Below, in pieces: positions 7,890 through 17,042 of a DNA stretch of 64,000 nucleotides; the first letter of the stretch is position 1; every line of letters begins with the position of its first letter. Made by a program: the position numbers and the translations under genes. This stretch comes from Paracoccus tibetensis. Its GTDB lineage: Bacteria; Pseudomonadota; Alphaproteobacteria; Rhodobacterales; Rhodobacteraceae. Below the pieces are notes generated by a model that did no database searches, had not been told where the DNA came from, and saw only the letters and a list, made by a program, of their open reading frames with translations. Location of the stretch: assembly GCF_900102505.1 (NCBI RefSeq), contig NZ_FMVT01000004.1, positions 248,001 through 312,000 of the forward strand. Reading direction: 5' to 3'.

Positions 7890-9569
7890 TCAGCTGTTGC
7901 GGTTCAGTGCCGCACCCAGGATGTCGCCAAGCGAGGCGCCCGAATCCGAGCTGCCGTACTGGTCGATCGCTTCCTTCTCTTCCGCGATCTCGCGGGCCTT
8001 GATCGACAGGCCGAGACGGCGGGTCTTGGTGTCCACGTTGGTGACGCGGGCATCGACCTTGTCGCCGACCTGGAAGCGCTCGGGGCGCTGGTCCTGACGG
8101 TCGCGGGCCAGGTCGCTGCGGCGGATGAAGGACTTGACGCCGTTGTACTCGACCTCGATCCCGCCTTCCTCGATCGCCGTCACCTCGACGGTGACGACCG
8201 AGCCACGCTTCACGCCGTCAACGGCTTCGGCCATGTGCTCGTTCTCGAGCGACTTGATCGACAAGCTGATGCGCTCTTTCTCGACATCCACGTCCTGCAC
8301 GACGGCCTTGACGGTGTCGCCCTTGCGGAAGTCCTGGATCGCATCCTCGCCGCGGGCATCCCACGAGATGTCCGACAGGTGGACCATGCCGTCGATGTCG
8401 CCTTCGAGGCCGACGAACAGACCGAACTCGGTGATGTTCTTGACCTCGCCCTCGATGACGGTGCCGGTCGGGTGCGTCTCGGCGAAGACCTCCCACGGGT
8501 TGCGCATGGTCTGCTTGAGACCAAGCGACACGCGGCGCTTCTGCTCGTCGATCTCCAGCACCATCACGTCGACCTCTTGCGAGGTGGACACGATCTTGCC
8601 CGGATGGACGTTCTTCTTGGTCCAGCTCATTTCCGAGACGTGGACCAGACCCTCGACGCCGGCTTCCAGCTCCACGAAGGCGCCGTAGTCGGTGATGTTG
8701 GTCACGCGGCCCTGGTGGACCGAGCCGATCGGGAACTTGTCGGCGACCGTATCCCACGGATCGGCCTGCAGCTGTTTCATGCCGAGGCTGATGCGGTGGC
8801 TGTCCTTGTTGATCTTGATGACCTGGACCTTGACGGTCTCGCCGATCGCCAGGATCTCGGATGGGTGGTTGACGCGGCGCCAGGCCATGTCGGTGACGTG
8901 CAGCAGGCCGTCAACGCCGCCCAGATCCACGAACGCACCGTATTCGGTGATGTTCTTCACGACGCCGTCGACCGTCTGACCTTCGGTCAGGTTGGCGATG
9001 ACCTCGGCGCGCTGTTCGGCGCGGCTCTCTTCCAGGATGGCGCGGCGCGAGACGACGATGTTGCCCCGGCGGCGGTCCATCTTCAGGATCTGGAACGGCT
9101 GCTTCAGACCCATCAGCGGGCCGGCGTCGCGCACGGGGCGCACATCGACTTGGCTGCCGGGCAGGAAGGCCACGGCGCCGCCCAGGTCGACCGTGAAGCC
9201 GCCCTTGACGCGGCCGAAGATGGCGCCCTCGACGCGCTCCTCGTCCGAATAAGCTTTCTCGAGGCGGTCCCAGGCTTCCTCGCGGCGGGCTTTCTCGCGC
9301 GAGATGCTGGCTTCACCGCGGGCGTTCTCGACGCGGTCCAGATAGACCTCGACCTCGTCGCCGACCTGGATGTTCGGCTCTTCGCCCGGGTTTGCGAATT
9401 CCTTCAGATCGACGCGGCCTTCCATCTTGTAGCCGACGTCGATGATGGCCTGGCCCGCCTCGATGGCGATGACCCGGCCCTTGACCACCGAACCTTCGTC
9501 CGGTGTGTCGATTTCGAGGCTTTCGTTCAGGAGGGCCTCGAATTCCTCCATGGTCGCTTTAGCGCACAT
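7890..9569 (-). CDS. rpsA: 30S ribosomal protein S1
   Basis: A 559-residue ribosomal protein that recruits mRNA to the 30S subunit. Six S1 (OB-fold) domains can be traced, spaced about 85 residues apart; the central ones repeat the pattern G-x-V-x-x-I-T-D/E-Y/F-G-A-F-V-x-L (for example NITDYGAFVEL and NITEFGLFVGL), and each ends near HVS(E/D)(M/I)SW. The length is typical of alphaproteobacterial S1. The start chosen is the ATG at 9569; a second in-frame ATG six codons later (MEEFEALL) is possible. A terminator follows directly and a promoter-like sequence lies about 55 bases upstream, so it is probably transcribed alone. Confidence 0.95.
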   Translation of the reverse strand: MCAKATMEEFEALLNESLEIDTPDEGSVVKGRVIAIEAGQAIIDVGYKMEGRVDLKEFANPGEEPNIQVGDEVEVYLDRVENARGEASISREKARREEAWDRLEKAYSDEERVEGAIFGRVKGGFTVDLGGAVAFLPGSQVDVRPVRDAGPLMGLKQPFQILKMDRRRGNIVVSRRAILEESRAEQRAEVIANLTEGQTVDGVVKNITEYGAFVDLGGVDGLLHVTDMAWRRVNHPSEILAIGETVKVQVIKINKDSHRISLGMKQLQADPWDTVADKFPIGSVHQGRVTNITDYGAFVELEAGVEGLVHVSEMSWTKKNVHPGKIVSTSQEVDVMVLEIDEQKRRVSLGLKQTMRNPWEVFAETHPTGTVIEGEVKNITEFGLFVGLEGDIDGMVHLSDISWDARGEDAIQDFRKGDTVKAVVQDVDVEKERISLSIKSLENEHMAEAVDGVKRGSVVTVEVTAIEEGGIEVEYNGVKSFIRRSDLARDRQDQRPERFQVGDKVDARVTNVDTKTRRLGLSIKAREIAEEKEAIDQYGSSDSGASLGDILGAALNRNS

Positions 9570-9624
9570 GCGTGATCAGTTTCCTTTGTGTCTGTTTTCT
9601 GGCCATGCGGTTGGCTCCGCCGGT

Positions 9625-9653
9625 CTTTATGGTGCCGTTCAGGGCAACGACAA
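9625..9653 (-). promoter_or_regulatory. Candidate sigma-70 promoter of rpsA
   Basis: On the minus strand TTGTCG (9653-9648) and ATAAAG (9630-9625) are separated by exactly 17 bases. The start point would fall near 9618, giving a leader of roughly 50 bases before the rpsA start. Confidence 0.45.
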
Positions 9654-9756
9654 AAGGCCGGAGCGTGCTGCCCGACCTGTCCGCTGGCGGCCCGCCAGGA
9701 CCGGTTGCCCGAGTGACTGGCGCCCCCATAGCGGCAAACGCCGGGAAACTCAACGC

Positions 9757-10548
9757 CTAAACGCGCCGCCAGACGCCGGTGGCGCGGCTGTAGCGCGCGA
9801 TCTCCGGCTCTTGCCAGGCGGCCGCCTCCATCGGGGCGGTGTGGCGCTGCAATTCAAGCTCGGTGCGATCGATCGACAGCAGCGCGAACTCGTTCTGCAC
9901 GTCGCTGAGCCGCGCGCAGAGCGCGGTGCCCGTCTGGATCTGCAGAAGGCGCGGGTAGAGGCCGGTCTCCAGCAGCTCGTCTGCCGCCCAACGGTGCAGA
10001 TGGCCCGAGAGGATGACATGCACCCCCGCCGCCTCCAGCCGCCCGAGCGCCTCGTGCGCGCGGCGCGCCGGCCGCTTGTCGACCCGCGGCAGCTGCTGGA
10101 GCGGGTGGTGCAGCGCGACGATGTTCGTGCCGAGCGGGTCGAGCCCCCGCTCCAGCCGCGCGATCTCGCCCGTGCGAATCTTGCCGCGCTGCCAGGCATA
10201 GGGATCGGCGCTGTTGACGGCCATGACGCGGGTCTGGCCCGCCCGCGCCTCGGGGCGCAGCACGGGCGAGATCCGCTGCCGCCAGGCCGCGAAGGGCCAG
10301 AAGAGCCGCGCGAGCGGGTTCAGCACCGGCAGATCGTGATTGCCCGGCATCACGATGGTCGGCGCCTTGATCCGGTCGAGGAAGGCGCGCCCTTGCGCCA
10401 GCTGCCCGGGCAGCGCGCGATGGGTCAGATCGCCCGTCACCACCACGAGGTCCGGCGCAAGCGCCTCGAGGCGCGCCAGGAGCGGCTCCACCAGCGCCTC
10501 GCGGTGAAAGCCGAAATGCAGGTCGGTCAGGTGCAGGATTCGCGTCAC
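9757..10548 (-). CDS. Calcineurin-like metallophosphoesterase
   Basis: A 263-residue cytoplasmic phosphoesterase of the YfcE/CpdA-like type. The five metal-site blocks are all present: DLH at residues 9-11, GDLTHR at 39-44, GNHD at 69-72, HHPL near 145, and SGHLH near 177, which together bind two divalent metals. The family contains cyclic-nucleotide and nucleotide-lipid phosphodiesterases, so the substrate stays open. The gene starts 3 bases after the stop of the diacylglycerol-kinase-family gene, so the two are co-transcribed. That pairing suggests a role in lipid or phospholipid turnover, but this is inference from position only. Confidence 0.85.
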   Translation of the reverse strand: MTRILHLTDLHFGFHREALVEPLLARLEALAPDLVVVTGDLTHRALPGQLAQGRAFLDRIKAPTIVMPGNHDLPVLNPLARLFWPFAAWRQRISPVLRPEARAGQTRVMAVNSADPYAWQRGKIRTGEIARLERGLDPLGTNIVALHHPLQQLPRVDKRPARRAHEALGRLEAAGVHVILSGHLHRWAADELLETGLYPRLLQIQTGTALCARLSDVQNEFALLSIDRTELELQRHTAPMEAAAWQEPEIARYSRATGVWRRV

Positions 10549-10551
10549 GGC

Positions 10552-11502
10552 CTAGACGTCCGCCGTCTTGCTGACCCCGTCCCGCGGCCGCAGGACGCGC
10601 AGCCCGCCATGCCGCACCTGCAGCCGGAACGGGCTGGTCAGGGCCGTCTTCTCGCCGTCATGGGCGACGAGCTGGCGGCGGCGCGGCGTCTCGATCTGCA
10701 GCTCGTCCGTGCTGATGAGGTCGAAATCGCTGTCCTTGGCGCTGTGCCCGAAGGCCAGCCGCACGGCCGAGCGCATCAGCGGCAACGGCTTCTTCGCCTT
10801 CGCGATCAGCACGGCGAACTGCCCGGCACGGATGGCGTCCGCGCCGTCGAGACCGAAGCTGTCCATCTGGTAGGCGCTGCGCGCGATGAAGACCAGCGCG
10901 CTGGTGAAGGTGCGGCTCTCGCCGTCCACCCGCGCCACGAGCTGCATCGGCTGGCGCAGGCGCCGCAGCGCCACCAGCACCGACCAGTAGGCCGCCAGCC
11001 GCGAGCGGCCCCACCGCTTGTAGATCCCCTCGCGCGTCTTCAGGATCTGCGGATAGGCGCCGAGGCTGATGTTGTTGAGGAAGATCAGGCCGTTGACATC
11101 CCCGACATCGACAGGCTCGAGCCTGCCGTCGCGCAGCGTCTCGAGCGCATCCTCGATCGTCTCGCCGACGCCCAGATCGCGCGCGAAGTAGTTGAAGGTG
11201 CCGCCCGGCAGAACGCCCATCGCCACATCCGTGCCGGCCAGCGCGCCTGCGACGGCCGATTGGGTGCCGTCGCCGCCGGCCGCGACGACCAGATCGAAAC
11301 CCTCGCCCGCCACCTCGCGGGCAAGGTCCGGCAGGTCGCTGCCGCGCTGGCTCTGGCGCAGGGTGAAGCTGGCGCAATGGGGGGCAAGATCGGCCTGAAG
11401 CTGCTCGGCCAGCTGGCGGTGCTTCTTCTTGCCCGAGCCACGGTTCATGATGACGCAGACCCGGGCCTTGCCCAGATCGAACGCCTCGGTCTTGTCCTGC
11501 AT
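10552..11502 (-). CDS. Diacylglycerol kinase-family lipid kinase
   Basis: A 316-residue lipid kinase of the DgkB/YegS/BmrU type. The nucleotide-binding signature GGDGT stands at residues 76-80, followed by LPGGTFNYFARDL, the conserved second loop. Such enzymes phosphorylate diacylglycerol or related lipids at the inner membrane face. I took the ATG at 11502 (MQDKTEAF); the frame also has an upstream start at 11532, but the ten extra residues do not resemble the family. The last third carries the usual beta-sandwich domain. It heads a two-gene unit with the metallophosphoesterase and sits 60 bases downstream of fdsD, so read-through from the formate operon is possible. Confidence 0.85.
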   Translation of the reverse strand: MQDKTEAFDLGKARVCVIMNRGSGKKKHRQLAEQLQADLAPHCASFTLRQSQRGSDLPDLAREVAGEGFDLVVAAGGDGTQSAVAGALAGTDVAMGVLPGGTFNYFARDLGVGETIEDALETLRDGRLEPVDVGDVNGLIFLNNISLGAYPQILKTREGIYKRWGRSRLAAYWSVLVALRRLRQPMQLVARVDGESRTFTSALVFIARSAYQMDSFGLDGADAIRAGQFAVLIAKAKKPLPLMRSAVRLAFGHSAKDSDFDLISTDELQIETPRRRQLVAHDGEKTALTSPFRLQVRHGGLRVLRPRDGVSKTADV

Positions 11503-11562
11503 CTGTGTCCCCCGATCGCTCTGCCAGAACACCCGACAGCCCCCGGAGGTTTCATCGCGCCC

Positions 11563-11763
11563 TCAGAGCCTGCGGGCGGCGGCCTCGACCGAGGGCTTTA
11601 AGCCGCCGCCGCCAGCCTCGATGTAGCTCAGCAGCTGCGCGCGCATCCGCGGCTCCCAGAAATCCGAGAGATGGCCGGCGATCTTCTCGGCGGGATCGCC
11701 GGGCTGGCTGTCGAAGAAGGTGGCGATCTGGTTGGCCATGGCGACCATTTTCTCAGGCGACAT
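11563..11763 (-). CDS. fdsD: Formate dehydrogenase delta subunit
   Basis: A 66-residue small protein, the last gene of the fds operon. It begins MSPEKMVAMANQIATFF and contains HLSDFWEPRMR, the conserved core of the FdsD/DUF delta-subunit family. Its start lies inside the end of fdhD (11-base overlap), the same arrangement as in other fdsGBACD operons. In Rhodobacter capsulatus FdsD is part of or stabilises the formate dehydrogenase complex and helps cofactor insertion, without carrying a redox centre itself. The in-frame extension upstream to 11871 overlaps fdhD fully and is not the real start. Confidence 0.9.
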   Translation of the reverse strand: MSPEKMVAMANQIATFFDSQPGDPAEKIAGHLSDFWEPRMRAQLLSYIEAGGGGLKPSVEAAARRL

Positions 11764-12577
11764 CAGGAACCTCTGACGGGATTCTGTGAGAGTGGGTGAA
11801 GACATCGAAGCTGCCTTGGCGCGCGAAGGCGGCGACGGTGATGCCGGCACTGTCGGCCAGCCGCAACGCATGGGCAGTCGGCGCCGAGACCGCGATGAGG
11901 ATGCCGGCCCCGGCCATCGCGCATTTCTGCACCATGTCCATCGAGACGCGGCTCGTCAGCACGAAAGCGCCGCCCGAGGCCGCGATCCCCTGCCGCGCCA
12001 TCGCCCCGATCAGCTTGTCGAGCGCGTTGTGCCGCCCGACATCCTCGCGCGCCAGCACGACACCCCGGCCGGGCAGCAGGAAGCCCGCGGCATGGACCGC
12101 GCGGGACCGGTCGTGCAGCGGCTGCCAGACGCGCAGCGCCTCGGTCGCGTGGATGACCTGCCCTGCCTCGAGCACCGGGCCGGCGGGCGCGCGGTTCGGC
12201 AGCGCCCGAAGCACCTCGTCGAGGCTGTCGATGCCGCAGAGCCCGCAACCGACCGGGCCGGCCATGAAGCGGCGGCGCGCGGCCAGCGCCTCGGCGCGGT
12301 CCTCCTCGAGCCACATCTGCGCCTCGATCCCGCTCGGATGGGGCAGAACCTCCAGCCGCCTGATCTGCTCGGGCCGCGCCACGATCCCCTCGGTCAGCGA
12401 GAAGCCGACGGCGAAATCCTCCAGATCGCAGGGCGAGGCCATCATCACCGCCTGCGTCGAGCCGCCATAGACCAGCGCCACCGGCACCTCCTCGGCCAGT
12501 TCGCGCGTGACGGCGACATGGCTGCCCGGCCGGTGGTGACCGGCCGGGACCGCGATCACGGGCGGCGGCAGGCTCAT
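11753..12577 (-). CDS. fdhD: Formate dehydrogenase accessory sulfurtransferase FdhD (FdsC)
   Basis: A 274-residue chaperone that passes sulfur to the molybdenum cofactor so that formate dehydrogenase becomes active. The conserved cysteine motif CGLC at about residue 112 (within GCGLCGIDSL) is the sulfur-carrying site. The mid-part has the FdhD block YGGSTQAVMMASPCDLEDFA and the C-terminal half the cytidine-deaminase-like fold with ASREDVGRHNALDK-type residues (here AREDVGRHNALDK). It overlaps fdsA by four bases (ATGA) and fdsD by eleven. In the fdsGBACD naming of Cupriavidus and Rhodobacter this gene is fdsC. Confidence 0.93.
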   Translation of the reverse strand: MSLPPPVIAVPAGHHRPGSHVAVTRELAEEVPVALVYGGSTQAVMMASPCDLEDFAVGFSLTEGIVARPEQIRRLEVLPHPSGIEAQMWLEEDRAEALAARRRFMAGPVGCGLCGIDSLDEVLRALPNRAPAGPVLEAGQVIHATEALRVWQPLHDRSRAVHAAGFLLPGRGVVLAREDVGRHNALDKLIGAMARQGIAASGGAFVLTSRVSMDMVQKCAMAGAGILIAVSAPTAHALRLADSAGITVAAFARQGSFDVFTHSHRIPSEVPDVA

Positions 12578-15528
12578 TCCGCGGCCGGCAGGATCCGGCG
12601 CGCCTGCACGGCCTGTGCGGCATATTCCTCCTGCCAGTGGGACGGCCCGTTCGAGGGCGTGACCTGCACCGCCGTCACCTTGTATTCCGGGCAGTTCGTC
12701 GCCCAGTCCGAGAAGTCGGTGGTGACGACGTTGGCCTGCGTCGCCGGGTGGTGGAAGGTCGTGTAGACGACGCCGGGCGAGACCCGGTCCGTGATCCTGA
12801 CCCGCAGCGTCGTCTCGCCCGCCCGGCTGGCGAGGCGCACCCAGTCCCCCTCGGTGACGCCCCGGTTCTCGGCGTCATGGGGGTGCATCTCCAGAAGGTC
12901 CTCGGGATGCCAGACCACGTTCTCGGTCCGCCGCGTCTGCGCGCCGACATTGTATTGCGACAGGATCCGGCCCGTCGTCAGCAGCAGCGGGAAGCGCGGC
13001 CCCGTGCGCTCGTCGGTCGCGACATATTCGGTGATGATGAAATGGCCGCGGCCCGAGCGGAAGCCGTCCACATGCATCAAGGGCGTGCCCTCGGGCGCGC
13101 TCTCGTCGCAGGGCCATTGCACCGAGCCCAGAACCTCCAGCCGCTCGTAGCTGACGCCCGCAAAGCTGGGGGTGGTGGCGGCGATCTCGTCCATGATCTG
13201 CGAGGGATGGGTGTAGTGCCAGCCCGGCCGCCCCTGCGCCTTCAGAAGCGCATTGGCCAGCATCTGCGTGACCTCCCAGTCCTCGAAGCCGTTGCGCGGC
13301 GCCATCACGCGGCGGACGCGGTTGATGCGCCGTTCGGCATTCGTGAAGGTGCCGTCCTTCTCGAGGAAGGTCGAGCCCGGCAGGAAGACATGGGCGTAGT
13401 TCGCCGTCTCGTTCAGGAACAGGTCATGGACGATCACGCATTCCATCGACCGAAGGCCGGCCGCGACGTGATGCGTGTCGGGGTCCGACTGCAGGATGTC
13501 CTCGCCCTGGCAATAGAGGCCCTTGAACGTCCCCTCGACCGCCGCATCCAGCATGTTCGGGATGCGCAGGCCCGGCTCGGGGTCGATCTCGACGCCCCAG
13601 GCCTGTTCGAAGATCGCGCGCACGTCGGGCAGCTTCACGTGGCGATAGCCCGGCAGCTCGTGCGGGAAGCTGCCCATGTCGCAGGCCCCCTGCACGTTGT
13701 TCTGCCCGCGCAGCGGGTTCACCCCCACGCCCGGCCGGCCGATGTTGCCGGTCAGCATCGCGAGATTCGCGATGGCCATGACAGTGGTCGAGCCCTGGCT
13801 GTGCTCGGTCACGCCGAGGCCGTAATAGATCGCCCCGTTCCCGCCCGTCGCGAAGAGGCGTGCCGCAGCGCGCAGCTCGGCCGCGGGCACGCCGGTCAGC
13901 ATCTCGGTCGCCTCGGGGGCGTGGCGCGGGTCGCGGATGAATTCGGCATAGTGCTGGAACTCGTCCCAATCGCAGCGCTCGCGGATATAGGCCTCGTCCA
14001 TCAGCCCTTCGGTCACGATGACATGGGCCATCGCGCTGACCACGGCGACGTTGGTGCCGGGCCGCAGGGGCAGGTGATGGGCGGCCTCGACATGGGCCGA
14101 GCGTACGATGTCGGTGCGGCGCGGGTCCACGACGATGAGTTTCGCGCCCTGGCGCAGTCGCTTCTTGAGGCGGCTGGCAAAGACCGGGTGCCCGTCCGTC
14201 GGGTTGGCGCCGATGATCAGCACCACGTCCGTCTCCTCGACGCTGTCGAAGTCCTGCGTGCCGGCCGAGGTGCCGAAGGTCTTGCCGAGGCCGTAGCCGG
14301 TGGGCGAGTGGCAGACGCGGGCGCAGGTGTCGGTGTTGTTGTTGCCGAAGACAGCGCGGGTCAGCTTCTGGACGAGGTAGGTCTCCTCGTTCGTGCAGCG
14401 CGACGAGGTGATGACCCCGACCGAGCGGCGGCCGTGCTTCTCCTGGATCGCCTGCATGCGGCCAGCGGCAAAGGTCAGCGCTTCGTCCCATTCGACCTCG
14501 CGCCAGGGGTCCTCGATCCGCTCGCGGATCATCGGCTTCAGGATGCGGTCCTTGTGGGCGGCATAGCCATAGGCGAAGCGGCCCTTGACGCAGCTGTGGC
14601 CGCGGTTGGCCTTGCCGTGCTTCCACGGGACCATGCGGACCAGCTGGTCGCCGTTCAGCTCGGCCTTGAAGCTGCAGCCGACGCCGCAATAGGCGCAGGT
14701 GGTGATGACCGAGCGCGTGGGCGTGCCAAGCTCGGCCACGGACTTCTCCTGCAGCGTGGCGGTCGGACAGGCCTGCACGCAGGCGCCGCAGCTGACGCAG
14801 TCCGAGGTCAGGAAGTCGTCCGCCCCTGCCCCGGCCTTGACGCGGCTGTCGAAGCCCCGCCCCTCGATCGTCAGCGCGAAGGTGCCCTGCACCTCTTCGC
14901 AGGCGCGCACGCAGCGCGAGCAGACGATGCACTTGCTGGGGTCGTAGGAGAAATAGGGGTTGCTGTCGTCCTTGGGGATGTATTGCGCATTGCCCGGTCC
15001 GGCTTGCAGCTTGGCCTCGGACTGGCTGCGGGCGCCGATGCCCTTGGGGTCGAAATGGTTGGCGCCCGGCGTGTAGCGCACGTCGCGCAGACCCACCTGC
15101 CCCGCCGCGTCCTGCAATTCGCAATCGCCATTGGCCGCGCAGGTCAGGCAGTCCAGCGGGTGGTCGCTGATGTAAAGCTCCATCACCCCGCGGCGGATGC
15201 GGCGGACCTTCTCGGACTGGGTGCGGACGATCATGCCCTCGGCCACCGGGGTGGTGCAGGAAGCGGGCGTGCCGCGCCGCCCCTCGATCTCGACGACGCA
15301 GAGGCGGCAGGAGCCGAAGGCCTCCATGTTGTCGCTGGCACACAGCTTCGGGACGCTGATGCCCGCGAGGTAGGAGGCGCGCATGACCGAGGTGCCCTCG
15401 GGGACCGTGACCGCGACCCCGTCCACCGTCAGCGAGACCGGCGCGCCGTGGCGGGCCGGGGTGCCGAGGTCGCGGTCGTCGGTGATATCCTCGCCGGGGC
15501 GGTGCGTGGGGATGATGAAGTCCTTCAT
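12574..15528 (-). CDS. fdsA: NAD-dependent formate dehydrogenase, catalytic alpha subunit
   Basis: A 984-residue molybdoenzyme that oxidises formate to CO2. From the N-terminus: a [2Fe-2S] domain (Cys 63, 74, 77, 91), an NuoG-like cluster site (His123, Cys127, 130, 136), two ferredoxin-type [4Fe-4S] motifs (CIVCSRCVRAC from 200; CVSCGACVQAC from 244), another [4Fe-4S] site (Cys 278, 281, 285, 313), then the bis-MGD catalytic domain. The Mo ligand is Cys406 in VCHSP, so this is a cysteine, not selenocysteine, enzyme, with the essential His407 next to it. Start and stop overlap fdsB and fdhD by four bases each. The length fits FdsA of Rhodobacter capsulatus. Confidence 0.96.
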   Translation of the reverse strand: MKDFIIPTHRPGEDITDDRDLGTPARHGAPVSLTVDGVAVTVPEGTSVMRASYLAGISVPKLCASDNMEAFGSCRLCVVEIEGRRGTPASCTTPVAEGMIVRTQSEKVRRIRRGVMELYISDHPLDCLTCAANGDCELQDAAGQVGLRDVRYTPGANHFDPKGIGARSQSEAKLQAGPGNAQYIPKDDSNPYFSYDPSKCIVCSRCVRACEEVQGTFALTIEGRGFDSRVKAGAGADDFLTSDCVSCGACVQACPTATLQEKSVAELGTPTRSVITTCAYCGVGCSFKAELNGDQLVRMVPWKHGKANRGHSCVKGRFAYGYAAHKDRILKPMIRERIEDPWREVEWDEALTFAAGRMQAIQEKHGRRSVGVITSSRCTNEETYLVQKLTRAVFGNNNTDTCARVCHSPTGYGLGKTFGTSAGTQDFDSVEETDVVLIIGANPTDGHPVFASRLKKRLRQGAKLIVVDPRRTDIVRSAHVEAAHHLPLRPGTNVAVVSAMAHVIVTEGLMDEAYIRERCDWDEFQHYAEFIRDPRHAPEATEMLTGVPAAELRAAARLFATGGNGAIYYGLGVTEHSQGSTTVMAIANLAMLTGNIGRPGVGVNPLRGQNNVQGACDMGSFPHELPGYRHVKLPDVRAIFEQAWGVEIDPEPGLRIPNMLDAAVEGTFKGLYCQGEDILQSDPDTHHVAAGLRSMECVIVHDLFLNETANYAHVFLPGSTFLEKDGTFTNAERRINRVRRVMAPRNGFEDWEVTQMLANALLKAQGRPGWHYTHPSQIMDEIAATTPSFAGVSYERLEVLGSVQWPCDESAPEGTPLMHVDGFRSGRGHFIITEYVATDERTGPRFPLLLTTGRILSQYNVGAQTRRTENVVWHPEDLLEMHPHDAENRGVTEGDWVRLASRAGETTLRVRITDRVSPGVVYTTFHHPATQANVVTTDFSDWATNCPEYKVTAVQVTPSNGPSHWQEEYAAQAVQARRILPAAE

Positions 15529-17042
15529 TCCGCTGCCTCTTTCTGGGTCGCGAAGTCGTCCGGGAACTGCGTCAGCGCGGACATGACCGGATAGGGGGTG
15601 AAGCCGCCGAGCGCGCAGAGCGAGCCGTCCTTCATCGTCTCGCAAAGGTCGGTCAGCAGGGGGATGGCGCTCGCGTCGCCGGCAGCGATGCGGTCGATCG
15701 TCTCGACCCCGCGCACCGCGCCGATCCGGCAGGGGGTGCATTTGCCGCAGCTTTCCACGGCGCAGAACTCCATCGCGAAGCGCGCCATCTGCAGCATGTC
15801 GGCGCTGTCGTCGAAGACCACGAGCCCGGCATGGCCAATGAGCCCGCCCGCCGCGTCGAAATCCTCATAGCCGAGAGGGGTGTCGAACTTGTGGACCGGC
15901 ATGTAGGCGCCGAGCGGCCCGCCGACCTGCACCGCCTTCACCGGGGGTCCGGTCGCCGTGCCGCCCGCGATGTCGTTCACCACCTCGCCAAGCGACATGC
16001 CGAAGGCGGTCTCGAACAGCCCGCCGCGTGCCACGTTCCCGGCGATCTGCAGCGTCACCGTCCCGCGCGACCGGCCGAGGCCGAAATCGGCATAGGCTTG
16101 CGCGCCCTTCTCGAAGATCACCGGGACCGTGGCCAGCGAGATCACGTTGTTGACCACCGTCGGCTTGCCGAGGAAGCCCTCCAGCGCCGGCAGCGGAGGT
16201 TTCGCGCGCACCGTGCCGCGCTTGCCCTCGAGGCTGTTCAGAAGGCTGGTTTCCTCGCCGCAGACATAGGCGCCGGCGCCCTTGCGGATCTGCATGTCGA
16301 AGGCGCGGCCGCTGCCCAGAACGTCTGGGCCCAGCAGCCCGCGCTGGCGGGCGATCTTCATCGCCGCCTCCATCACCCGGATCGCATCGGGATACTCGCT
16401 GCGGAGGTAGACATAGCCGCGCGTCGCCCCGACGCCGAGGCCGGCAATCGCCATGCCCTCGATCAGGGTGAACGGGTCGCCCTCCATGATCATCCGGTCG
16501 GCGAAAGTGCCGCTGTCGCCCTCGTCGGCGTTGCAGACGATGTATTTCTGGTCCGCGGCGGCATTCGCCACGGTCTGCCACTTGATGCCGGTCGGGAATC
16601 CCGCGCCGCCCCGACCACGCAGCCCGCTGGCGGTGACCTCGGCGACGATGCCGCCCGGTTCCATCGCGATGGCGCGGCGCAGGCCGGCGAGGCCGCCATG
16701 GGCCTCGTAATCATCGAGGTCCAGCGGGTCGATCAGCCCGCAGCGGGCGAAGGTCAGCCGGGTCTGGCGGGCGAAGAAGGGGATTCGCTCGACCGGGCCG
16801 AGCGTCTCGAAGCCGCCATCCAGCAGCGCCGGCACATCCTCGGGCGTCACGGGCCCGTAAGCGAGGCGCCGGCCGTCCTTCTCGATCTCGACCAGGGGCT
16901 CGAGCCAGACCATCCCGCGGCTGCCGTTGCGGATGAGTTGCACGTCGAGGCCGCGCGCCGCCGCCTCGCGGGCGACCGCCTCGGCCACCGCATCCGCACC
17001 GAGGGCCTTGGCGGCGCTGTCCAGGGGAACGAAGATCTTCAT
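15525..17042 (-). CDS. fdsB: NAD-dependent formate dehydrogenase, beta subunit (NuoF-like)
   Basis: A 505-residue flavoprotein that takes electrons from FdsA and reduces NAD+. The first 110 residues form a thioredoxin-like NuoE-type domain without obvious cluster cysteines; the rest is NuoF-like. The FMN and NADH site reads GRGGAGFPTGIKW near residue 190 and GAGAYVCGEETSLL near 285. The [4Fe-4S] motif ESCGKCTPCR lies near residue 455 and a fourth cysteine follows about 40 residues later (LCALGG). The ATG at 17042 overlaps the fdsG stop by four bases. It works in the cytoplasmic FdsABGD complex, with N3-type cluster wiring as in complex I. Confidence 0.95.
   Translation of the reverse strand: MKIFVPLDSAAKALGADAVAEAVAREAAARGLDVQLIRNGSRGMVWLEPLVEIEKDGRRLAYGPVTPEDVPALLDGGFETLGPVERIPFFARQTRLTFARCGLIDPLDLDDYEAHGGLAGLRRAIAMEPGGIVAEVTASGLRGRGGAGFPTGIKWQTVANAAADQKYIVCNADEGDSGTFADRMIMEGDPFTLIEGMAIAGLGVGATRGYVYLRSEYPDAIRVMEAAMKIARQRGLLGPDVLGSGRAFDMQIRKGAGAYVCGEETSLLNSLEGKRGTVRAKPPLPALEGFLGKPTVVNNVISLATVPVIFEKGAQAYADFGLGRSRGTVTLQIAGNVARGGLFETAFGMSLGEVVNDIAGGTATGPPVKAVQVGGPLGAYMPVHKFDTPLGYEDFDAAGGLIGHAGLVVFDDSADMLQMARFAMEFCAVESCGKCTPCRIGAVRGVETIDRIAAGDASAIPLLTDLCETMKDGSLCALGGFTPYPVMSALTQFPDDFATQKEAAE

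Noticed and set aside
9559..9753. 64-codon minus-strand frame upstream of rpsA
   Set aside because: It covers the rpsA promoter candidate and the rpsA ribosome-binding region, has no own ribosome-binding site and ends inside rpsA.
12637..15594. 985-codon plus-strand frame over fdsA
   Set aside because: The minus strand carries all Fe-S and molybdenum motifs; the plus frame is a high-GC shadow.
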